Positions 17,461 to 26,889 of a stretch of DNA of 64,000 nt are shown here, in pieces. Every line of letters starts with the position of its first letter. The first letter of the stretch is position 1. The notes below the pieces were generated by a model that saw only the letters and a list, made by a program, of their open reading frames with translations, was not told the origin of the DNA and searched no databases. This DNA is from Cohnella caldifontis (GTDB taxonomy: Bacteria; Bacillota; Bacilli; Paenibacillales; Paenibacillaceae): the NCBI RefSeq assembly GCF_029360585.1, contig NZ_JAQZSJ010000004.1:218467-282466 (forward strand). Reading direction: 5' to 3'. The position numbers were made by a program, and so were the translations under genes.

Positions 17461-18114
17461 TTAACCGACGGAAGCTTTGCGCCGATGGGCGTAATGGAAA
17501 ACAGCGCCGACGATCTCCGCGCCGACTTCCTGCAAGGCGGCTTTCAGCTTCAGGACGTGCTCCCGCTTCGTTCGGCCTTCTTTGACGACGAGCAGAACGC
17601 CGTCGCTCAAGGAGGCCAGCATGTGCGCATCCGACCATTCCAGAGCGGCGGGAGCATCGATGAGCACCATGTCGTAGTCGTTGCGGATTTCATTCAGAAA
17701 GGCGGAAAGCTTCGAGGAGGTGAGCAGTTCGATCGGGTCGATCCCTCCCGGTCCCGACGTGATCAAGCCCAGGCGGGGCACCTTGGAGCATCGCACGATC
17801 TCGCTGACGTCATATCGCTCCTCCGCCAGGTTGGATAACCCGCTTCGGTTGGAAACGCCGAACAGCTTGTGGAGGGTCGGATTCCGGAAATTCGCGTCGA
17901 CGAGCAGCACGTCTTTGTCTTGCTGGGCATACGTGCAGGCCAAGTTGGCCGCGGTCATCGACTTGCCCTCGCCATGGCCGGCGGAAGTGACGGTGAGCAC
18001 GTATCCCTTCCCGCCGGACAATATGGGCTCCAGCCGGGTCCGGATTTTCCAGCAGCTTTCGTATACCGGCGAGGCGGTTTTGATTTTCGTTTGTTTAGGA
18101 CTCCATGGCCACAT
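17461..18114 (-). CDS. CpsD/YwqD-type tyrosine kinase, atypical
   Basis: A 217-residue BY-kinase-like P-loop ATPase that partners the YveK-type modulator encoded just upstream (20-base overlap). Walker A is SAGHGEGKSM (residues about 44-53; the usual GKST has Met as last residue), the A' motif is LLVDANFRNP (Asn where a second Asp is common), and Walker B is MVLIDAPA. The C-terminus ends YAHRRKASVG with no Tyr cluster, so the usual autophosphorylation tail is missing. It may act mainly as an ATP-driven regulator of chain length. Confidence 0.88.
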   Translation of the reverse strand: MWPWSPKQTKIKTASPVYESCWKIRTRLEPILSGGKGYVLTVTSAGHGEGKSMTAANLACTYAQQDKDVLLVDANFRNPTLHKLFGVSNRSGLSNLAEERYDVSEIVRCSKVPRLGLITSGPGGIDPIELLTSSKLSAFLNEIRNDYDMVLIDAPAALEWSDAHMLASLSDGVLLVVKEGRTKREHVLKLKAALQEVGAEIVGAVFHYAHRRKASVG

Positions 18115-18832
18115 CGAGCCGTTCCCCCGCTTTCTTTTCGTTTGCCGACCGGATCGCCGGATAGGCGCAACGCTTTTTGGACCTCGGGACGACGCCGAGC
18201 ACGGTTACTCCCGTAAACCGCTCGACCTCCGCCGCCGAGCGGAAATCCTCCCGCAGATGCTCCCGCAGCAGAAACCACGCGGCGCTGAGCAGCAAGGAGA
18301 ACACGAAACCGATCCCCGCGTTCACCGTGTGACTCGGTTTGACGGGCCCGACATCCTCCGTTTCCCGCGCGGGATTGAGCAGGATCAGACGGTTCGACTT
18401 CAAAATCGCGGGAATTTCCCGGACCAGCGTCTCCGCCACGGCGTTGGCGGTCCGCGCGGCTTGCCCGTATGAGGAACCCCGCACGACGATGGTCATGATC
18501 TGATTGCCCGTCGACGCGGTCGCGACGCCCCCGAGCAGCTCGGCGGCGGAGAGATTCAGCTCCGGATGGGAGACGACGACTTCGTTCATGAGCCGCGGCG
18601 TTTCCACGATGTCGCGGTACGTTTGGAGCAGCATCCCGCTGGCCATCAGCGAATTGTAGTCGATTTCCCCGTCCGGGACCTCGGCCGTCGCGAGCAGCTC
18701 CGCGGACGCTTCGTATACGGGATCGATGAGATACAGGCTGTATGCCGCGCTGGCGACCGTGCCGATCAGAACCGCCAGGACGATCCAGGCCGATTTCGCC
18801 CGAAGCAGCCGGACGATTTGCTTGAAATCCAT
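18095..18832 (-). CDS. Wzz/YveK-type chain-length modulator (2)
   Basis: A 245-residue PCP-type protein with two membrane helices (about residues 15-36 and 170-188) and a Wzz domain between them: YEASAELLATAEV, SGMLLQTYRDIVETPRLMNEVV, and the motif NQIMTIVVRGSSYGQAA. It activates and anchors the BY-kinase encoded next. It is a paralog of 23448-24188; the first residues MDFKQ.VR.LR are shared. The ribosome site is weak (GGGAAG). Confidence 0.9.
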   Translation of the reverse strand: MDFKQIVRLLRAKSAWIVLAVLIGTVASAAYSLYLIDPVYEASAELLATAEVPDGEIDYNSLMASGMLLQTYRDIVETPRLMNEVVVSHPELNLSAAELLGGVATASTGNQIMTIVVRGSSYGQAARTANAVAETLVREIPAILKSNRLILLNPARETEDVGPVKPSHTVNAGIGFVFSLLLSAAWFLLREHLREDFRSAAEVERFTGVTVLGVVPRSKKRCAYPAIRSANEKKAGERLDVAMES

Positions 18833-18850
18833 TCGCGTTCACTTCCCGTG

Positions 18851-20011
18851 TCATACTTGCGATCGGCCTTCGGGCACCTTCTCCGCGAGGGGCAGCACGA
18901 CGTTCTTCCGCCCCCGCGGGGAAGGCCCGATGCCGATTTTGCCCACGATCAGGGCGCCGTACTTGAACTTGTTCAGGAAATGGGAGATCGCCGCGGATCC
19001 ACATACCGCCAAGACGAAACACGCGACCGTGAACAGCCAGAAATAGGCTTCCGAAGCGTAAACGGGCAGCGCGTAATCGAGGGCGGCAAGCACGAATCGC
19101 GAAGTCAGGAAGATGCCGAACGAATATTGGCTGATCCGCATGAGAAGCCGCGGGATCTCTTGCCGGCGATTCGCCCATGCCATCAGGCAGAACAGCATCC
19201 CGAACGTATAGAACATGACGTCGAACCGCTTGGAATAGACCTCCGGAATCACCTCGGCCCGATACAGCCACAGCATCGAGGCGGCGATCGCGATCGTCGC
19301 GCCAAGGATCCGCATACTGTTTCGTCTCGCGAAGGCCGTCACCCGCTCGGCGTTTTTCCCGCAGTAGAACGCGACGGTGAAGTAGGAGATCCACGCGACG
19401 AAAGGAACTTTGTTCAAGAATCGCACGATGTATTCGCTGATCCCGAGAGCGGACGCGAGGTCGATCAGGTTAAAGGGCGCGAGGTAGAGCACGTTTACGG
19501 CCACGGCCGCCGCAATGGCGTAAACGGCCGGGATCCTGCCGTACACGTATTTCGCGAACAAGGCATGCAGGATATAAAATTGGAAAATCACGATCAGGAA
19601 ATAACCGAAAAAGTCGGCCAACAGCACTTTTTTGGCCAGCTCGTATGCGTAATCCGCGAACGTCGGAGACGGAACGTTACGAAACGTATCAACCAAGGCA
19701 TAGAGAACGGCGACGGAAAGGTAAGGGGTCAGGATGTATTTCGCGCGCTTCCGGTAAAAACCGTTCGGTACTTGAGCCCCGTATGACTTGGCCAGCAAAA
19801 ACTCGGAGATGAAAACGAACGTCGGCGTGGCATACATCAGCAACAGCTGGAGGGCATACAGCACTTCGGCCCGGACGCTGCTGTCTTCCACGGAAAAATG
19901 GGACAGGGAAGTCGACAGCGTATTGTATAGCGCGATGCCCAAACAAGCCAGACTTCGAAGCGCGAATATTTCCTTCACGTATTTCGATCGGCCTTCCATT
20001 GGCACCAGCAT
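18851..20011 (-). CDS. Acyltransferase family 3 (OafA-like) membrane protein
   Basis: A 386-residue integral membrane acyltransferase with about ten helices. The N-terminal LRSLACLGIALYNTL resembles the RgxR/His region of AT3 enzymes, although the usual His is not obvious, and FYRKRAKYILTPYLSVAVLY is the typical second motif. It probably O-acetylates the EPS or its precursor. GGAAGG lies upstream of the ATG at 20011; an ATG four codons later is possible. It follows ugd by 18 bases. Confidence 0.85.
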   Translation of the reverse strand: MLVPMEGRSKYVKEIFALRSLACLGIALYNTLSTSLSHFSVEDSSVRAEVLYALQLLLMYATPTFVFISEFLLAKSYGAQVPNGFYRKRAKYILTPYLSVAVLYALVDTFRNVPSPTFADYAYELAKKVLLADFFGYFLIVIFQFYILHALFAKYVYGRIPAVYAIAAAVAVNVLYLAPFNLIDLASALGISEYIVRFLNKVPFVAWISYFTVAFYCGKNAERVTAFARRNSMRILGATIAIAASMLWLYRAEVIPEVYSKRFDVMFYTFGMLFCLMAWANRRQEIPRLLMRISQYSFGIFLTSRFVLAALDYALPVYASEAYFWLFTVACFVLAVCGSAAISHFLNKFKYGALIVGKIGIGPSPRGRKNVVLPLAEKVPEGRSQV

Positions 20012-20029
20012 CCTTTCGCCTTCCTGAAG

Positions 20030-21364
20030 TCAGGCGTATTGTTCGGACGGCTCGAATACGACGGGCTCCCGGCCCACGGAGTAGTAAGTCAGGAAATGCC
20101 GGCGCATCCGCTCCGGGGGGAAACAGTTGCGTCCGTCCAGCAGGATCGGCCGTTTCAGCAGCTCGCGGACGCGGTCCAGGTCGAGCTCGAGAAATTGCGG
20201 CCATTCCGTCAGGATCAGGCATGCATCGCATCCCGCGATCGCTTCGTAAGGGTCGGAAGCGTACGTCACTTCCTCTCCGAACGCCTTTCTCGCTTCCTCC
20301 ATCGCGACCGGGTCGTATACGCGGACCTCCGCCCCTCCGCCAAGCAGGGCGGGCACGATGTCCAAGGACGGCGCCTCCCGCATGTCGTCCGTGTTCGGCT
20401 TGAAAGCCAAGCCGAGGACCCCGATCTTGGTTCCCTGCAGGGACCCGACCGCTTCGGCGAGTTTGCCCAGCAGGACGAACTTCTGCTCGCGGTTCGTGCG
20501 GATGACGGCTTCCAGGAGCGGAAAGGCGTATCCGGCGTTCTCGGCCATCCAGCGCAGCGCGTGCGTATCCTTCGGGAAGCACGAACCGCCGTAGCCGATG
20601 CCGGCTTTCAGGAACGAACGGCCGATCCGGCTGTCCGACCCGATGCCTTCCGCCACGTCTTCCACGTCCGCCCCCATCCGTTCGCACAGGTTGGCGATGG
20701 CGTTGATGAACGAAATTTTCGTGGCCAGGAACGCGTTCGCGGCGTATTTGATCATTTCCGCGCTTTCCCGGCCGGTCCGGTGAATCGGCACGTCCAGCGG
20801 AGCGAAGCACGAAGCGACTTCCTCGATCGTCTCCTCCCGGTCCGCTCCCACGATGCACCGTTCCATGTTCAGGAAATCCGAAACCGCGGATCCTTCCCGC
20901 AGGAATTCCGGGTTGGACGCGACGTCGAATCGGACCGAAGGATCGGCCATCTGGCCGGCGATCCACCGTTCCACCTTGCGGCTCGTGCCGACCGGCACGG
21001 TGCTTTTGACGACGACGGTTTTCGGCGTCCGCAGATGGCGCCCGATGAATTCCGCCACCGCCTGCACGTAGCGCAAATCCGCCGCCCCGTCATGCCCCAT
21101 CGGCGTCCCGACGGCGATAAAGAGCAGGTCGGACCGTTCGACCGCCGCGGCCAGGTCCGAAGTAAAAGCCAATTTCCCTTCCGTGACGGCGCTGCGGACG
21201 ATTAAATCCAGCCCCGGTTCGTAAATCGGAATCCGTCCGGCATTCAGCGTCCCGATCTTCCGGTCGTCGATATCGCAGCACAGGACGGAGTGGCCGATAT
21301 GGGCCAGACAGGCCCCGTTCACGAGACCTACGTACCCGGTTCCGAACATCGCGATTTTTTTCAC
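20030..21364 (-). CDS. ugd: UDP-glucose 6-dehydrogenase
   Basis: A 444-residue NAD-dependent enzyme that oxidises UDP-glucose to UDP-glucuronate in two steps. The Rossmann motif FGTGYVGLVNGACLA is at the N-terminus. The catalytic Cys is in GYGGSCFPKD (about residue 258), and the VKSTVPVGT and PEFLREG motifs are present. The start is GTG at 21364 with a perfect AGGAGG seven bases upstream; a longer frame upstream has no ribosome site. Its substrate comes from GalU, and its product feeds the epimerase at 22357-23427. Confidence 0.96.
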   Translation of the reverse strand: MKKIAMFGTGYVGLVNGACLAHIGHSVLCCDIDDRKIGTLNAGRIPIYEPGLDLIVRSAVTEGKLAFTSDLAAAVERSDLLFIAVGTPMGHDGAADLRYVQAVAEFIGRHLRTPKTVVVKSTVPVGTSRKVERWIAGQMADPSVRFDVASNPEFLREGSAVSDFLNMERCIVGADREETIEEVASCFAPLDVPIHRTGRESAEMIKYAANAFLATKISFINAIANLCERMGADVEDVAEGIGSDSRIGRSFLKAGIGYGGSCFPKDTHALRWMAENAGYAFPLLEAVIRTNREQKFVLLGKLAEAVGSLQGTKIGVLGLAFKPNTDDMREAPSLDIVPALLGGGAEVRVYDPVAMEEARKAFGEEVTYASDPYEAIAGCDACLILTEWPQFLELDLDRVRELLKRPILLDGRNCFPPERMRRHFLTYYSVGREPVVFEPSEQYA

Positions 21365-21424
21365 GTCGTTGCCTCCTGTAAACGGGAGTTTGACGGACGT
21401 CAAACCCTCACGGTATTCGCGCCT

Positions 21425-22360
21425 TCACAGGGCCACTTGGCTGGTCAGCTTGCCGCGGGCGTATTCCACGGTCCGCGACAAGCCTTCTTCCAGCGAAACG
21501 CGCGGGTTCCAGCCCAACGCTTCCCGGGCCCGCCGGAAGTTGAAAAAGCTGTGGGCGATATCCCCGGCCCGGGCGGGTTTGAATACCGGGGGTTTGTCGA
21601 ACCCGCAAAAGCCGGCCGCGAGCTCGTAGAGCTCGAGCAGGTTCGTCGGCCGTCCCGTGCCGATGTTCAGCGTCTCCCCGTCTCCCGAGGTCAGGGCATG
21701 CAGGTTGGCCCGGGCGACGTCCTCGACGTATACGAAATCCCGGGTCTGGAGGCCGTCCCCGTAAATGACCGGCCGTTCTCCCCGGATCATCCGGTCGACG
21801 AACACCGAGATGACGCCCCCCTCTCCTTCCGCGCTCTGTCGGATGCCGTAGACGTTGGAATAACGCAAAATCGTATGCTCGATCCCGTACAGTTCGGAAT
21901 AGCAACGAATATACATTTCCGGCGTGAACTTCGAGATGCCGTAGAACGAGATGGGCCGCGTGCGGTGGATCTCGTCGATCCCCAAATACTGGGGCTCGCC
22001 GTACACCGCGGCGGACGAGGCGTACACGATTTTCCGCACGCCCGCGTTCCGGCAGCATTCCAGCAAATGGATCGTCCCGTTGATGTTGTTCGCCGCGTCG
22101 AACATCGGGTATTGCAGCGATTTCTGCACCTGGATGTTCGCCGCCAGATGGATGACGGTATCCGGACGGTGCGTTTCGAGGGCGAGGGCCGTCGCCGCGC
22201 TCCCGATGTCCGCTTCCAGGAAGATCGCCTGCGGATGCACGTATTCCCGTCTGCCCACGGACAAATTGTCCAGGACGACCGTTTCATGACCGGCTTCGAT
22301 CAAGGCTTCGACCACGCTGGAACCGATAAAGCCGGCTCCGCCCGTCACCAGCACTTTCAT
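21425..22360 (-). CDS. UDP-sugar 4-epimerase (GalE-like)
   Basis: A 311-residue extended short-chain dehydrogenase. It has the GGAGFIGSS NAD loop, the YASSAAVYGE strand, the catalytic YGISK (Tyr-x-x-x-Lys), and the substrate region LRYSNVYGIRQ...EGGVISVF. It most resembles UDP-glucose 4-epimerases and so would supply UDP-galactose, but related substrates cannot be excluded. Its ATG at 22360 overlaps the upstream epimerase stop (ATGA), with GGAAGGGAGAGG upstream. Confidence 0.92.
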   Translation of the reverse strand: MKVLVTGGAGFIGSSVVEALIEAGHETVVLDNLSVGRREYVHPQAIFLEADIGSAATALALETHRPDTVIHLAANIQVQKSLQYPMFDAANNINGTIHLLECCRNAGVRKIVYASSAAVYGEPQYLGIDEIHRTRPISFYGISKFTPEMYIRCYSELYGIEHTILRYSNVYGIRQSAEGEGGVISVFVDRMIRGERPVIYGDGLQTRDFVYVEDVARANLHALTSGDGETLNIGTGRPTNLLELYELAAGFCGFDKPPVFKPARAGDIAHSFFNFRRAREALGWNPRVSLEEGLSRTVEYARGKLTSQVAL

Positions 22361-23427
22361 TGGCCCTCTCCCTTCCGTTCCGCGAAAGAAGACCCGGCGG
22401 GCACCCCCGCCAGCTGCCTTCCCGATCCGTGAAATTCCCCGTACCAATCGACGAAGCGGCGCAGGCCGTCTTCCAGTCGCGTCTGCGGCGCGAACCCGAA
22501 ACGTTCTTCGAGCGGCCCCATGTCCGCGCAGGTGATCTCCACGTCGCCCGGATGCATCGGGCGATACTCGATCCGCGCCTTCTTGCCCAGCAATTCCTCC
22601 AGCAGCCCGATCATGTCGGCCAGCTTCACCGGGCGGTGATTGCCGATGTTATAGAGCCGGTAAGGCGCGTTGCTGCTCTCCGGCGACGGAATCAGCCCGT
22701 TCCATCCCTCGTCGGCAACCGGGGCATCGGGCAGCAGCAGCTCGATGGCGGTCACGACGTCATCCACGTATGTAAAGTCGCGCCACATGTCCCCGCCGTT
22801 GAACACCGTGATTGGCCGGTCTTCGAGAATCGCCCGCGTGAACGAGTAGTAAGCCATGTCGGGACGACCCCACGGTCCGTATACGGTAAAGAAACGGAGT
22901 CCGGTCACGGGCAGCCGGTAGATGTGGCTGTAAGCGTGCGCCATCATCTCGTTCGCTTTCTTGGTCGCGGCGTACAGGCTGACCGGGTGATCGGCCGGGT
23001 CTTGGACCGAATACGGCACCTTGCGGTTGGCACCGTACACCGAGCTCGACGAGGCGAACAGCAGATGAGGGATCCGGTGGGACCGGCACGCTTCCAGCAC
23101 GTTCAGGAAACCGGTGACGTTGGAGTCGATGTACGCTTGCGGCTTCTCCAGGCTATACCGTACGCCCGCCTGCGCCGCGAGATGGACGACGGCCGAAAAC
23201 CCGTTTTCCTCGAACAATTCCGTAAGCCGCTCCCGCTCTTCCAACGAACAAGGAACGAACCGGAACCGTTCGTGCCCAAGCAGACGATTCAGCCGGGCGT
23301 ATTTCAATTCCACGTCGTAATAAGGGTTCAGGTTATCGATTCCGACGACGGTGTATCCTTTCATCAGCAGCCGTTCCGTCAAATGATAGCCGATGAATCC
23401 CGCCGAGCCGGTCACCAGGACGCGCAT
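22357..23427 (-). CDS. UDP-glucuronate 4-epimerase (CapI-like)
   Basis: A 356-residue extended short-chain dehydrogenase. GSAGFIGYHL and the NLNPYYDVELKYARL segment are typical of UDP-glucuronate epimerases (CapI/GAE), as are FASSSSVYG, YAATKKANE (catalytic Tyr/Lys) and RFFTVYGPWGRPDMA. It would turn UDP-GlcA from Ugd into UDP-GalA, giving an acidic polymer. The ATG at 23427 has GGAGGG ten bases upstream; it is coupled to the next gene by ATGA. Confidence 0.92.
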   Translation of the reverse strand: MRVLVTGSAGFIGYHLTERLLMKGYTVVGIDNLNPYYDVELKYARLNRLLGHERFRFVPCSLEERERLTELFEENGFSAVVHLAAQAGVRYSLEKPQAYIDSNVTGFLNVLEACRSHRIPHLLFASSSSVYGANRKVPYSVQDPADHPVSLYAATKKANEMMAHAYSHIYRLPVTGLRFFTVYGPWGRPDMAYYSFTRAILEDRPITVFNGGDMWRDFTYVDDVVTAIELLLPDAPVADEGWNGLIPSPESSNAPYRLYNIGNHRPVKLADMIGLLEELLGKKARIEYRPMHPGDVEITCADMGPLEERFGFAPQTRLEDGLRRFVDWYGEFHGSGRQLAGVPAGSSFAERKGEGQ

Positions 23428-23447
23428 CTTTCGTAATCCCTCCATTT

Positions 23448-24188
23448 TCAAGTACTCACGGTGACGAATGCTTTTTCGCCCGTTTTTTCCTCCGGGACGT
23501 TCCGGATCAGCGGATAGGCTTCGGATCGCTTGACCCGGGGCAGCGCCGCCAGCGCCCTGAGCCCCAGCCTGGTTTCCAGCTCCTGCGCCGAGCGGACGCG
23601 GTCGTCCAAATAATGCCGCAAGAGGACGATCCCGGCCGAGAACACGACCGACAACACGAAGGCGATCGCCGTCTTGATTTCCGGCTTCGTGTTGATCGGC
23701 TCGGGATGCGGGGCGGCCGCCGCCTGGTCGAGCAGGAACAGATGGTTCACCTTGATGATTTCGGGGATTTCCGTCAGCACCACGCCGGCTACGGCGTTGG
23801 CGACGGCCGCCGCCCAGTCGTAGGAACCGTCCTGCACGACGATGGACATGATTTGGTTATTCGTCGTTTTCGTCGTCACGAGCGCCGCCAATTCGTCCGC
23901 CGTGGCGTGCAGTTCCGGGTGATTCTCCACGACTTTCTCCATGAGCCTGGGCGTGCGGACGATCTCGCCGTAAGTCTGGATCAACATGCCGTTGGCCATG
24001 AGCTGGTTGTAGCTGAGTCCCGTTTCGTCCGCTTGCCCGTTCGTCAGGATGAGCTTGGCCGAAGCTTCGTAGATCGGTTGAGCGTACAGGTAACTGTAAG
24101 CGCCGGCGAGGGACGTCAAGAGAAGCGTCGCGATGAAGACGAAACGCCACTTGGATCTCAGGATCCGGGCGACCTGTTTGAAGTCCAT
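23448..24188 (-). CDS. Wzz/YveK-type chain-length modulator (1)
   Basis: A 246-residue PCP-type membrane protein with two helices (about residues 15-37 and 170-190) and the Wzz pattern YEASAKLILTNGQ, NGMLIQTYGEIVRTPRLMEKVV and NQIMSIVVQDGSYDWAAAVANAVA. It is a paralog of the modulator at 18095-18832, but no kinase gene follows it; the single kinase may serve both. The ATG at 24188 (MDFKQVARIL) is preferred over an upstream in-frame Met because of the shared N-terminus. Confidence 0.9.
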   Translation of the reverse strand: MDFKQVARILRSKWRFVFIATLLLTSLAGAYSYLYAQPIYEASAKLILTNGQADETGLSYNQLMANGMLIQTYGEIVRTPRLMEKVVENHPELHATADELAALVTTKTTNNQIMSIVVQDGSYDWAAAVANAVAGVVLTEIPEIIKVNHLFLLDQAAAAPHPEPINTKPEIKTAIAFVLSVVFSAGIVLLRHYLDDRVRSAQELETRLGLRALAALPRVKRSEAYPLIRNVPEEKTGEKAFVTVST

Positions 24189-24214
24189 GTCCAACCTCTT
24201 TTCTACCGTGTGGA

Positions 24215-24709
24215 TTACAGCCATTTCGCGAGCATCTTGCGGCTGCGGGCATCCCATTCGGACTCCGCGGGCAGCCCGTATTTCTGGTCCGTCACGTCCG
24301 TTACGAGCCGGAGACCGCCTTCCAGCTTCGCGATCGACTCATAGAACGGACCGGTGCGGATCCGCATCGGTCCGGCGTCGGTCAGCACGTCCCAGTGCCA
24401 ATGGCCGAAGCGGCGCCGAATGCGCCGAATGCTGACGATCCGGGGGAGAAACGGACGGAAGCCCGCTTCCCGTTCGACCGCCGTCCGGCTGCCCGCCTCC
24501 ATTCCTTCGAGCGAACGCAGCACGCCGAGCGGGCGGCCGGACGAATCCTGAACGGCGATATAGCCGTCCGGATGCGTAAGCGGAAAGAGCCGGCTCGCCG
24601 TCACCCTTTCCCTCCGTCCAAGCCACTCGGCAATCAAGTATCCTTGCCCGTCCCTCTCGAACCGAACCGAACGCGTTTCGATCCATGGCAATCCGCCGTT
24701 TTCCGTCAT
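24215..24709 (-). CDS. DUF1854 family protein
   Basis: A 164-residue soluble protein of the DUF1854 family. Segments include VRFERDGQGYLIAEW, SRLFPLTHPDGYIAVQDSSG, GVLRSLEGM, FGHWHWDVLTDAGP and a C-terminal ESEWDARSRKMLAKWL. The family is known mainly as a partner of ABC exporters; its biochemical role is not established. Here its ATG overlaps the ABC exporter stop (ATGA), with GGAGGG upstream, so the pair is translationally coupled. Confidence 0.85.
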   Translation of the reverse strand: MTENGGLPWIETRSVRFERDGQGYLIAEWLGRRERVTASRLFPLTHPDGYIAVQDSSGRPLGVLRSLEGMEAGSRTAVEREAGFRPFLPRIVSIRRIRRRFGHWHWDVLTDAGPMRIRTGPFYESIAKLEGGLRLVTDVTDQKYGLPAESEWDARSRKMLAKWL

Positions 24710-26889
24710 CGCGCTCCCTCCATCGCCGGACGGCCGGACTCCTGCGAACGGAGCAGCCGGAGATATACGCCGTCCCGTCCGGACAATTGCTCATGCGTGC
24801 CCGTCTCCGCCAGCGTTCCGCCGTCCAGAACGAAAATCCGGTCGACGCGGCGCAGCGCGGACAGCCGATGGGCGATCGCGACCGTCGTGCGTCCTTCGCT
24901 CAGCCGCTCCAGCGCTTCCTGGATCTCCGACTCCGTTTCCGTGTCGACCGACGAAGTCGCTTCGTCCAAAATGAGCACGGACGGATTCAGCAGCAGCGTC
25001 CGGGCGATCGAAATCCGCTGCTTCTCCCCGCCGGACAGCTGCACGCCCCGTTCGCCGACCATCGTGTCGTACCCGTAGGGCAGCCGGGAAATGAAATCGT
25101 GGGCCCGGGCTTGAACGGCCGCCTGCACGATCCGCTCCGGCGCGGCGTCCGGCAGCCCGTACCCGATGTTCTCCGCGACCGTGCCGTCGAATAGGTACGT
25201 CTCCTGGAACACGATGCCGACGTGCCGCCGCAAATCTTCTTTCGCGAGGCGGCGAAGATCGATGCCGTCCAGGCAGATCCGCCCGGCGTCCGGATCGTAG
25301 AATCGGCACAGCAGATGGATCAGCGTCGATTTTCCGGCGCCGGACCGGCCGACGATGCCGATCTTTTCGCCCGGACGGATCTGCAAGGAGACGTTCCGCA
25401 ACACCTCGCGGCCTTGTTCGTATCCGAACCGCACGTCTTCGACCGTAATTTCTCCCCTCGCCTGCGGGAGCCGGACCGAGACGCCGTCTTCCTCCGATTC
25501 CGGCTCCGCCTGCAGCAAATCCAGGATCCTGTCCGCCGCGGCCAGCGCGGCATTCGTCCATCCCATCGCCCTGGCGTTCGATTCCAAGTGGCCGAGAAAC
25601 ATCGAGAAGTAAGCCGTAAACGCGACGACGGAGCCGAGCGTCGCGTCCCCGTCGATCACGCGCTGCCCCCCGACGAACCACGCCAGGGCGATGCCGAGGG
25701 ACAGAGCCAAGCCCATCCCCGAATGCATCCACTGGGACCAGACGGCCTGTTCCTTCATCCGGCCGACGGCGATCCCGTTCAAGGTCCGGAACCGGGTTTT
25801 CTCCGTTTCCCCGCGATGAAAAGCCTTGATGACCCGGACGCCCTGCAGCGCTTCGGATATGTACTGCTGCAGGTCGTATTCCGCGTTCCATTTGCGATTC
25901 CGCAGCGATCGGAGCTTGGGCCACAGCGCCAAGACGACCGCCAGGCACACCGGCGCCAGCACCAGCATGAAGAGCGTAAGCCGCCAGTCGAGGAAGAACA
26001 TCATGGCGAGAACGGCGCACGAAAGGATAAACTGGGCAAACAGCTGCGTCATGCCGAGGGCCAGGAACTCCTGCACGAATTCCGCGTCGTGCTGGATCCG
26101 GCTGATGAACGGCGCCGTTTTTCTCCGTTCGTAGTACCGGATGGGCAAATCCATCAGCTTGCCGAACATGTCCTCGCGGATTCGCCCGACCAGCAAACTG
26201 CCGAGTCGGATGCCGAGTTTCCCCCGCCACACCTGGAACACGGCTTCGAGCACGTAGGCGGCGACGAGCAGGCCGATCAGGCCCGCGAACGCGGCGGGGG
26301 AGGACGACAGCACCCCTCCGTCGATAATCGGCTTCATCAAATAGGGAGAAACGGCCTCCAGCGCCGCCGCGATCAGCAAAATCCCGCATAATCCGAGCAT
26401 TTGCCGCTTGTATGGCGCAACGAATCGTGCCAAGTGGACGAGAACGCGCAGCCGGTCGGACCAGGACAACCGGACCGGCTCTTCCGCCCGTTCGTGATCT
26501 TCCGCCCGCGAAGCCGAGCCGGCTTCCGCGCGATCCCGGGACTCCGGAGGCGGCCCTCCGTCAAGAAACGCGCGGACTTGCGCGTCGAACGCCTGCATCG
26601 CCCGGATGCCGGACAATTTGCAAAAACCGAGGCGAACCGGTTGTCCGTCCAAGGTTAACGCCTCGATCCACGCGCCGCCTCCCGTTTCCCGCACGGCCGT
26701 CCCGGCCAAGTCGCGGACGGCCAGGCGCAGCACGGTTTCCCCATCCGATTTCCTGACTTCCAGCGCCTGCGGGGTGAGCACGACGGATCGGCTCTCCCAC
26801 CGTCCCGACTCGGACGCGTCCGTGTCCAACCGGAACAGAACGGTTTCCCGTTCAGGAATCGAACGTTCCGCCCGAACCGCCGATGCCAT
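24706..26889 (-). CDS. ABC exporter, fused permease-ATPase, with N-terminal extra domain
   Basis: A 727-residue half-transporter. Residues 1 to about 135 form a soluble extra domain (WIEALTLDGQPVRLGF). About 155-430 are six membrane helices of an exporter fold. The ATPase follows with Walker A VGRSGAGKST (about 515), signature LSGGEKQRIS (about 620) and Walker B VLILDEATSS with D-loop (about 638). No C39 peptidase domain is present, so leader removal needs another enzyme; the adjacent S26-type protein is a candidate. It likely exports the cassette's peptide or a related compound. It overlaps the S26 gene by 38 bases; GGTGGGAG precedes the ATG. Confidence 0.92.
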   Translation of the reverse strand: MASAVRAERSIPERETVLFRLDTDASESGRWESRSVVLTPQALEVRKSDGETVLRLAVRDLAGTAVRETGGGAWIEALTLDGQPVRLGFCKLSGIRAMQAFDAQVRAFLDGGPPPESRDRAEAGSASRAEDHERAEEPVRLSWSDRLRVLVHLARFVAPYKRQMLGLCGILLIAAALEAVSPYLMKPIIDGGVLSSSPAAFAGLIGLLVAAYVLEAVFQVWRGKLGIRLGSLLVGRIREDMFGKLMDLPIRYYERRKTAPFISRIQHDAEFVQEFLALGMTQLFAQFILSCAVLAMMFFLDWRLTLFMLVLAPVCLAVVLALWPKLRSLRNRKWNAEYDLQQYISEALQGVRVIKAFHRGETEKTRFRTLNGIAVGRMKEQAVWSQWMHSGMGLALSLGIALAWFVGGQRVIDGDATLGSVVAFTAYFSMFLGHLESNARAMGWTNAALAAADRILDLLQAEPESEEDGVSVRLPQARGEITVEDVRFGYEQGREVLRNVSLQIRPGEKIGIVGRSGAGKSTLIHLLCRFYDPDAGRICLDGIDLRRLAKEDLRRHVGIVFQETYLFDGTVAENIGYGLPDAAPERIVQAAVQARAHDFISRLPYGYDTMVGERGVQLSGGEKQRISIARTLLLNPSVLILDEATSSVDTETESEIQEALERLSEGRTTVAIAHRLSALRRVDRIFVLDGGTLAETGTHEQLSGRDGVYLRLLRSQESGRPAMEGAR

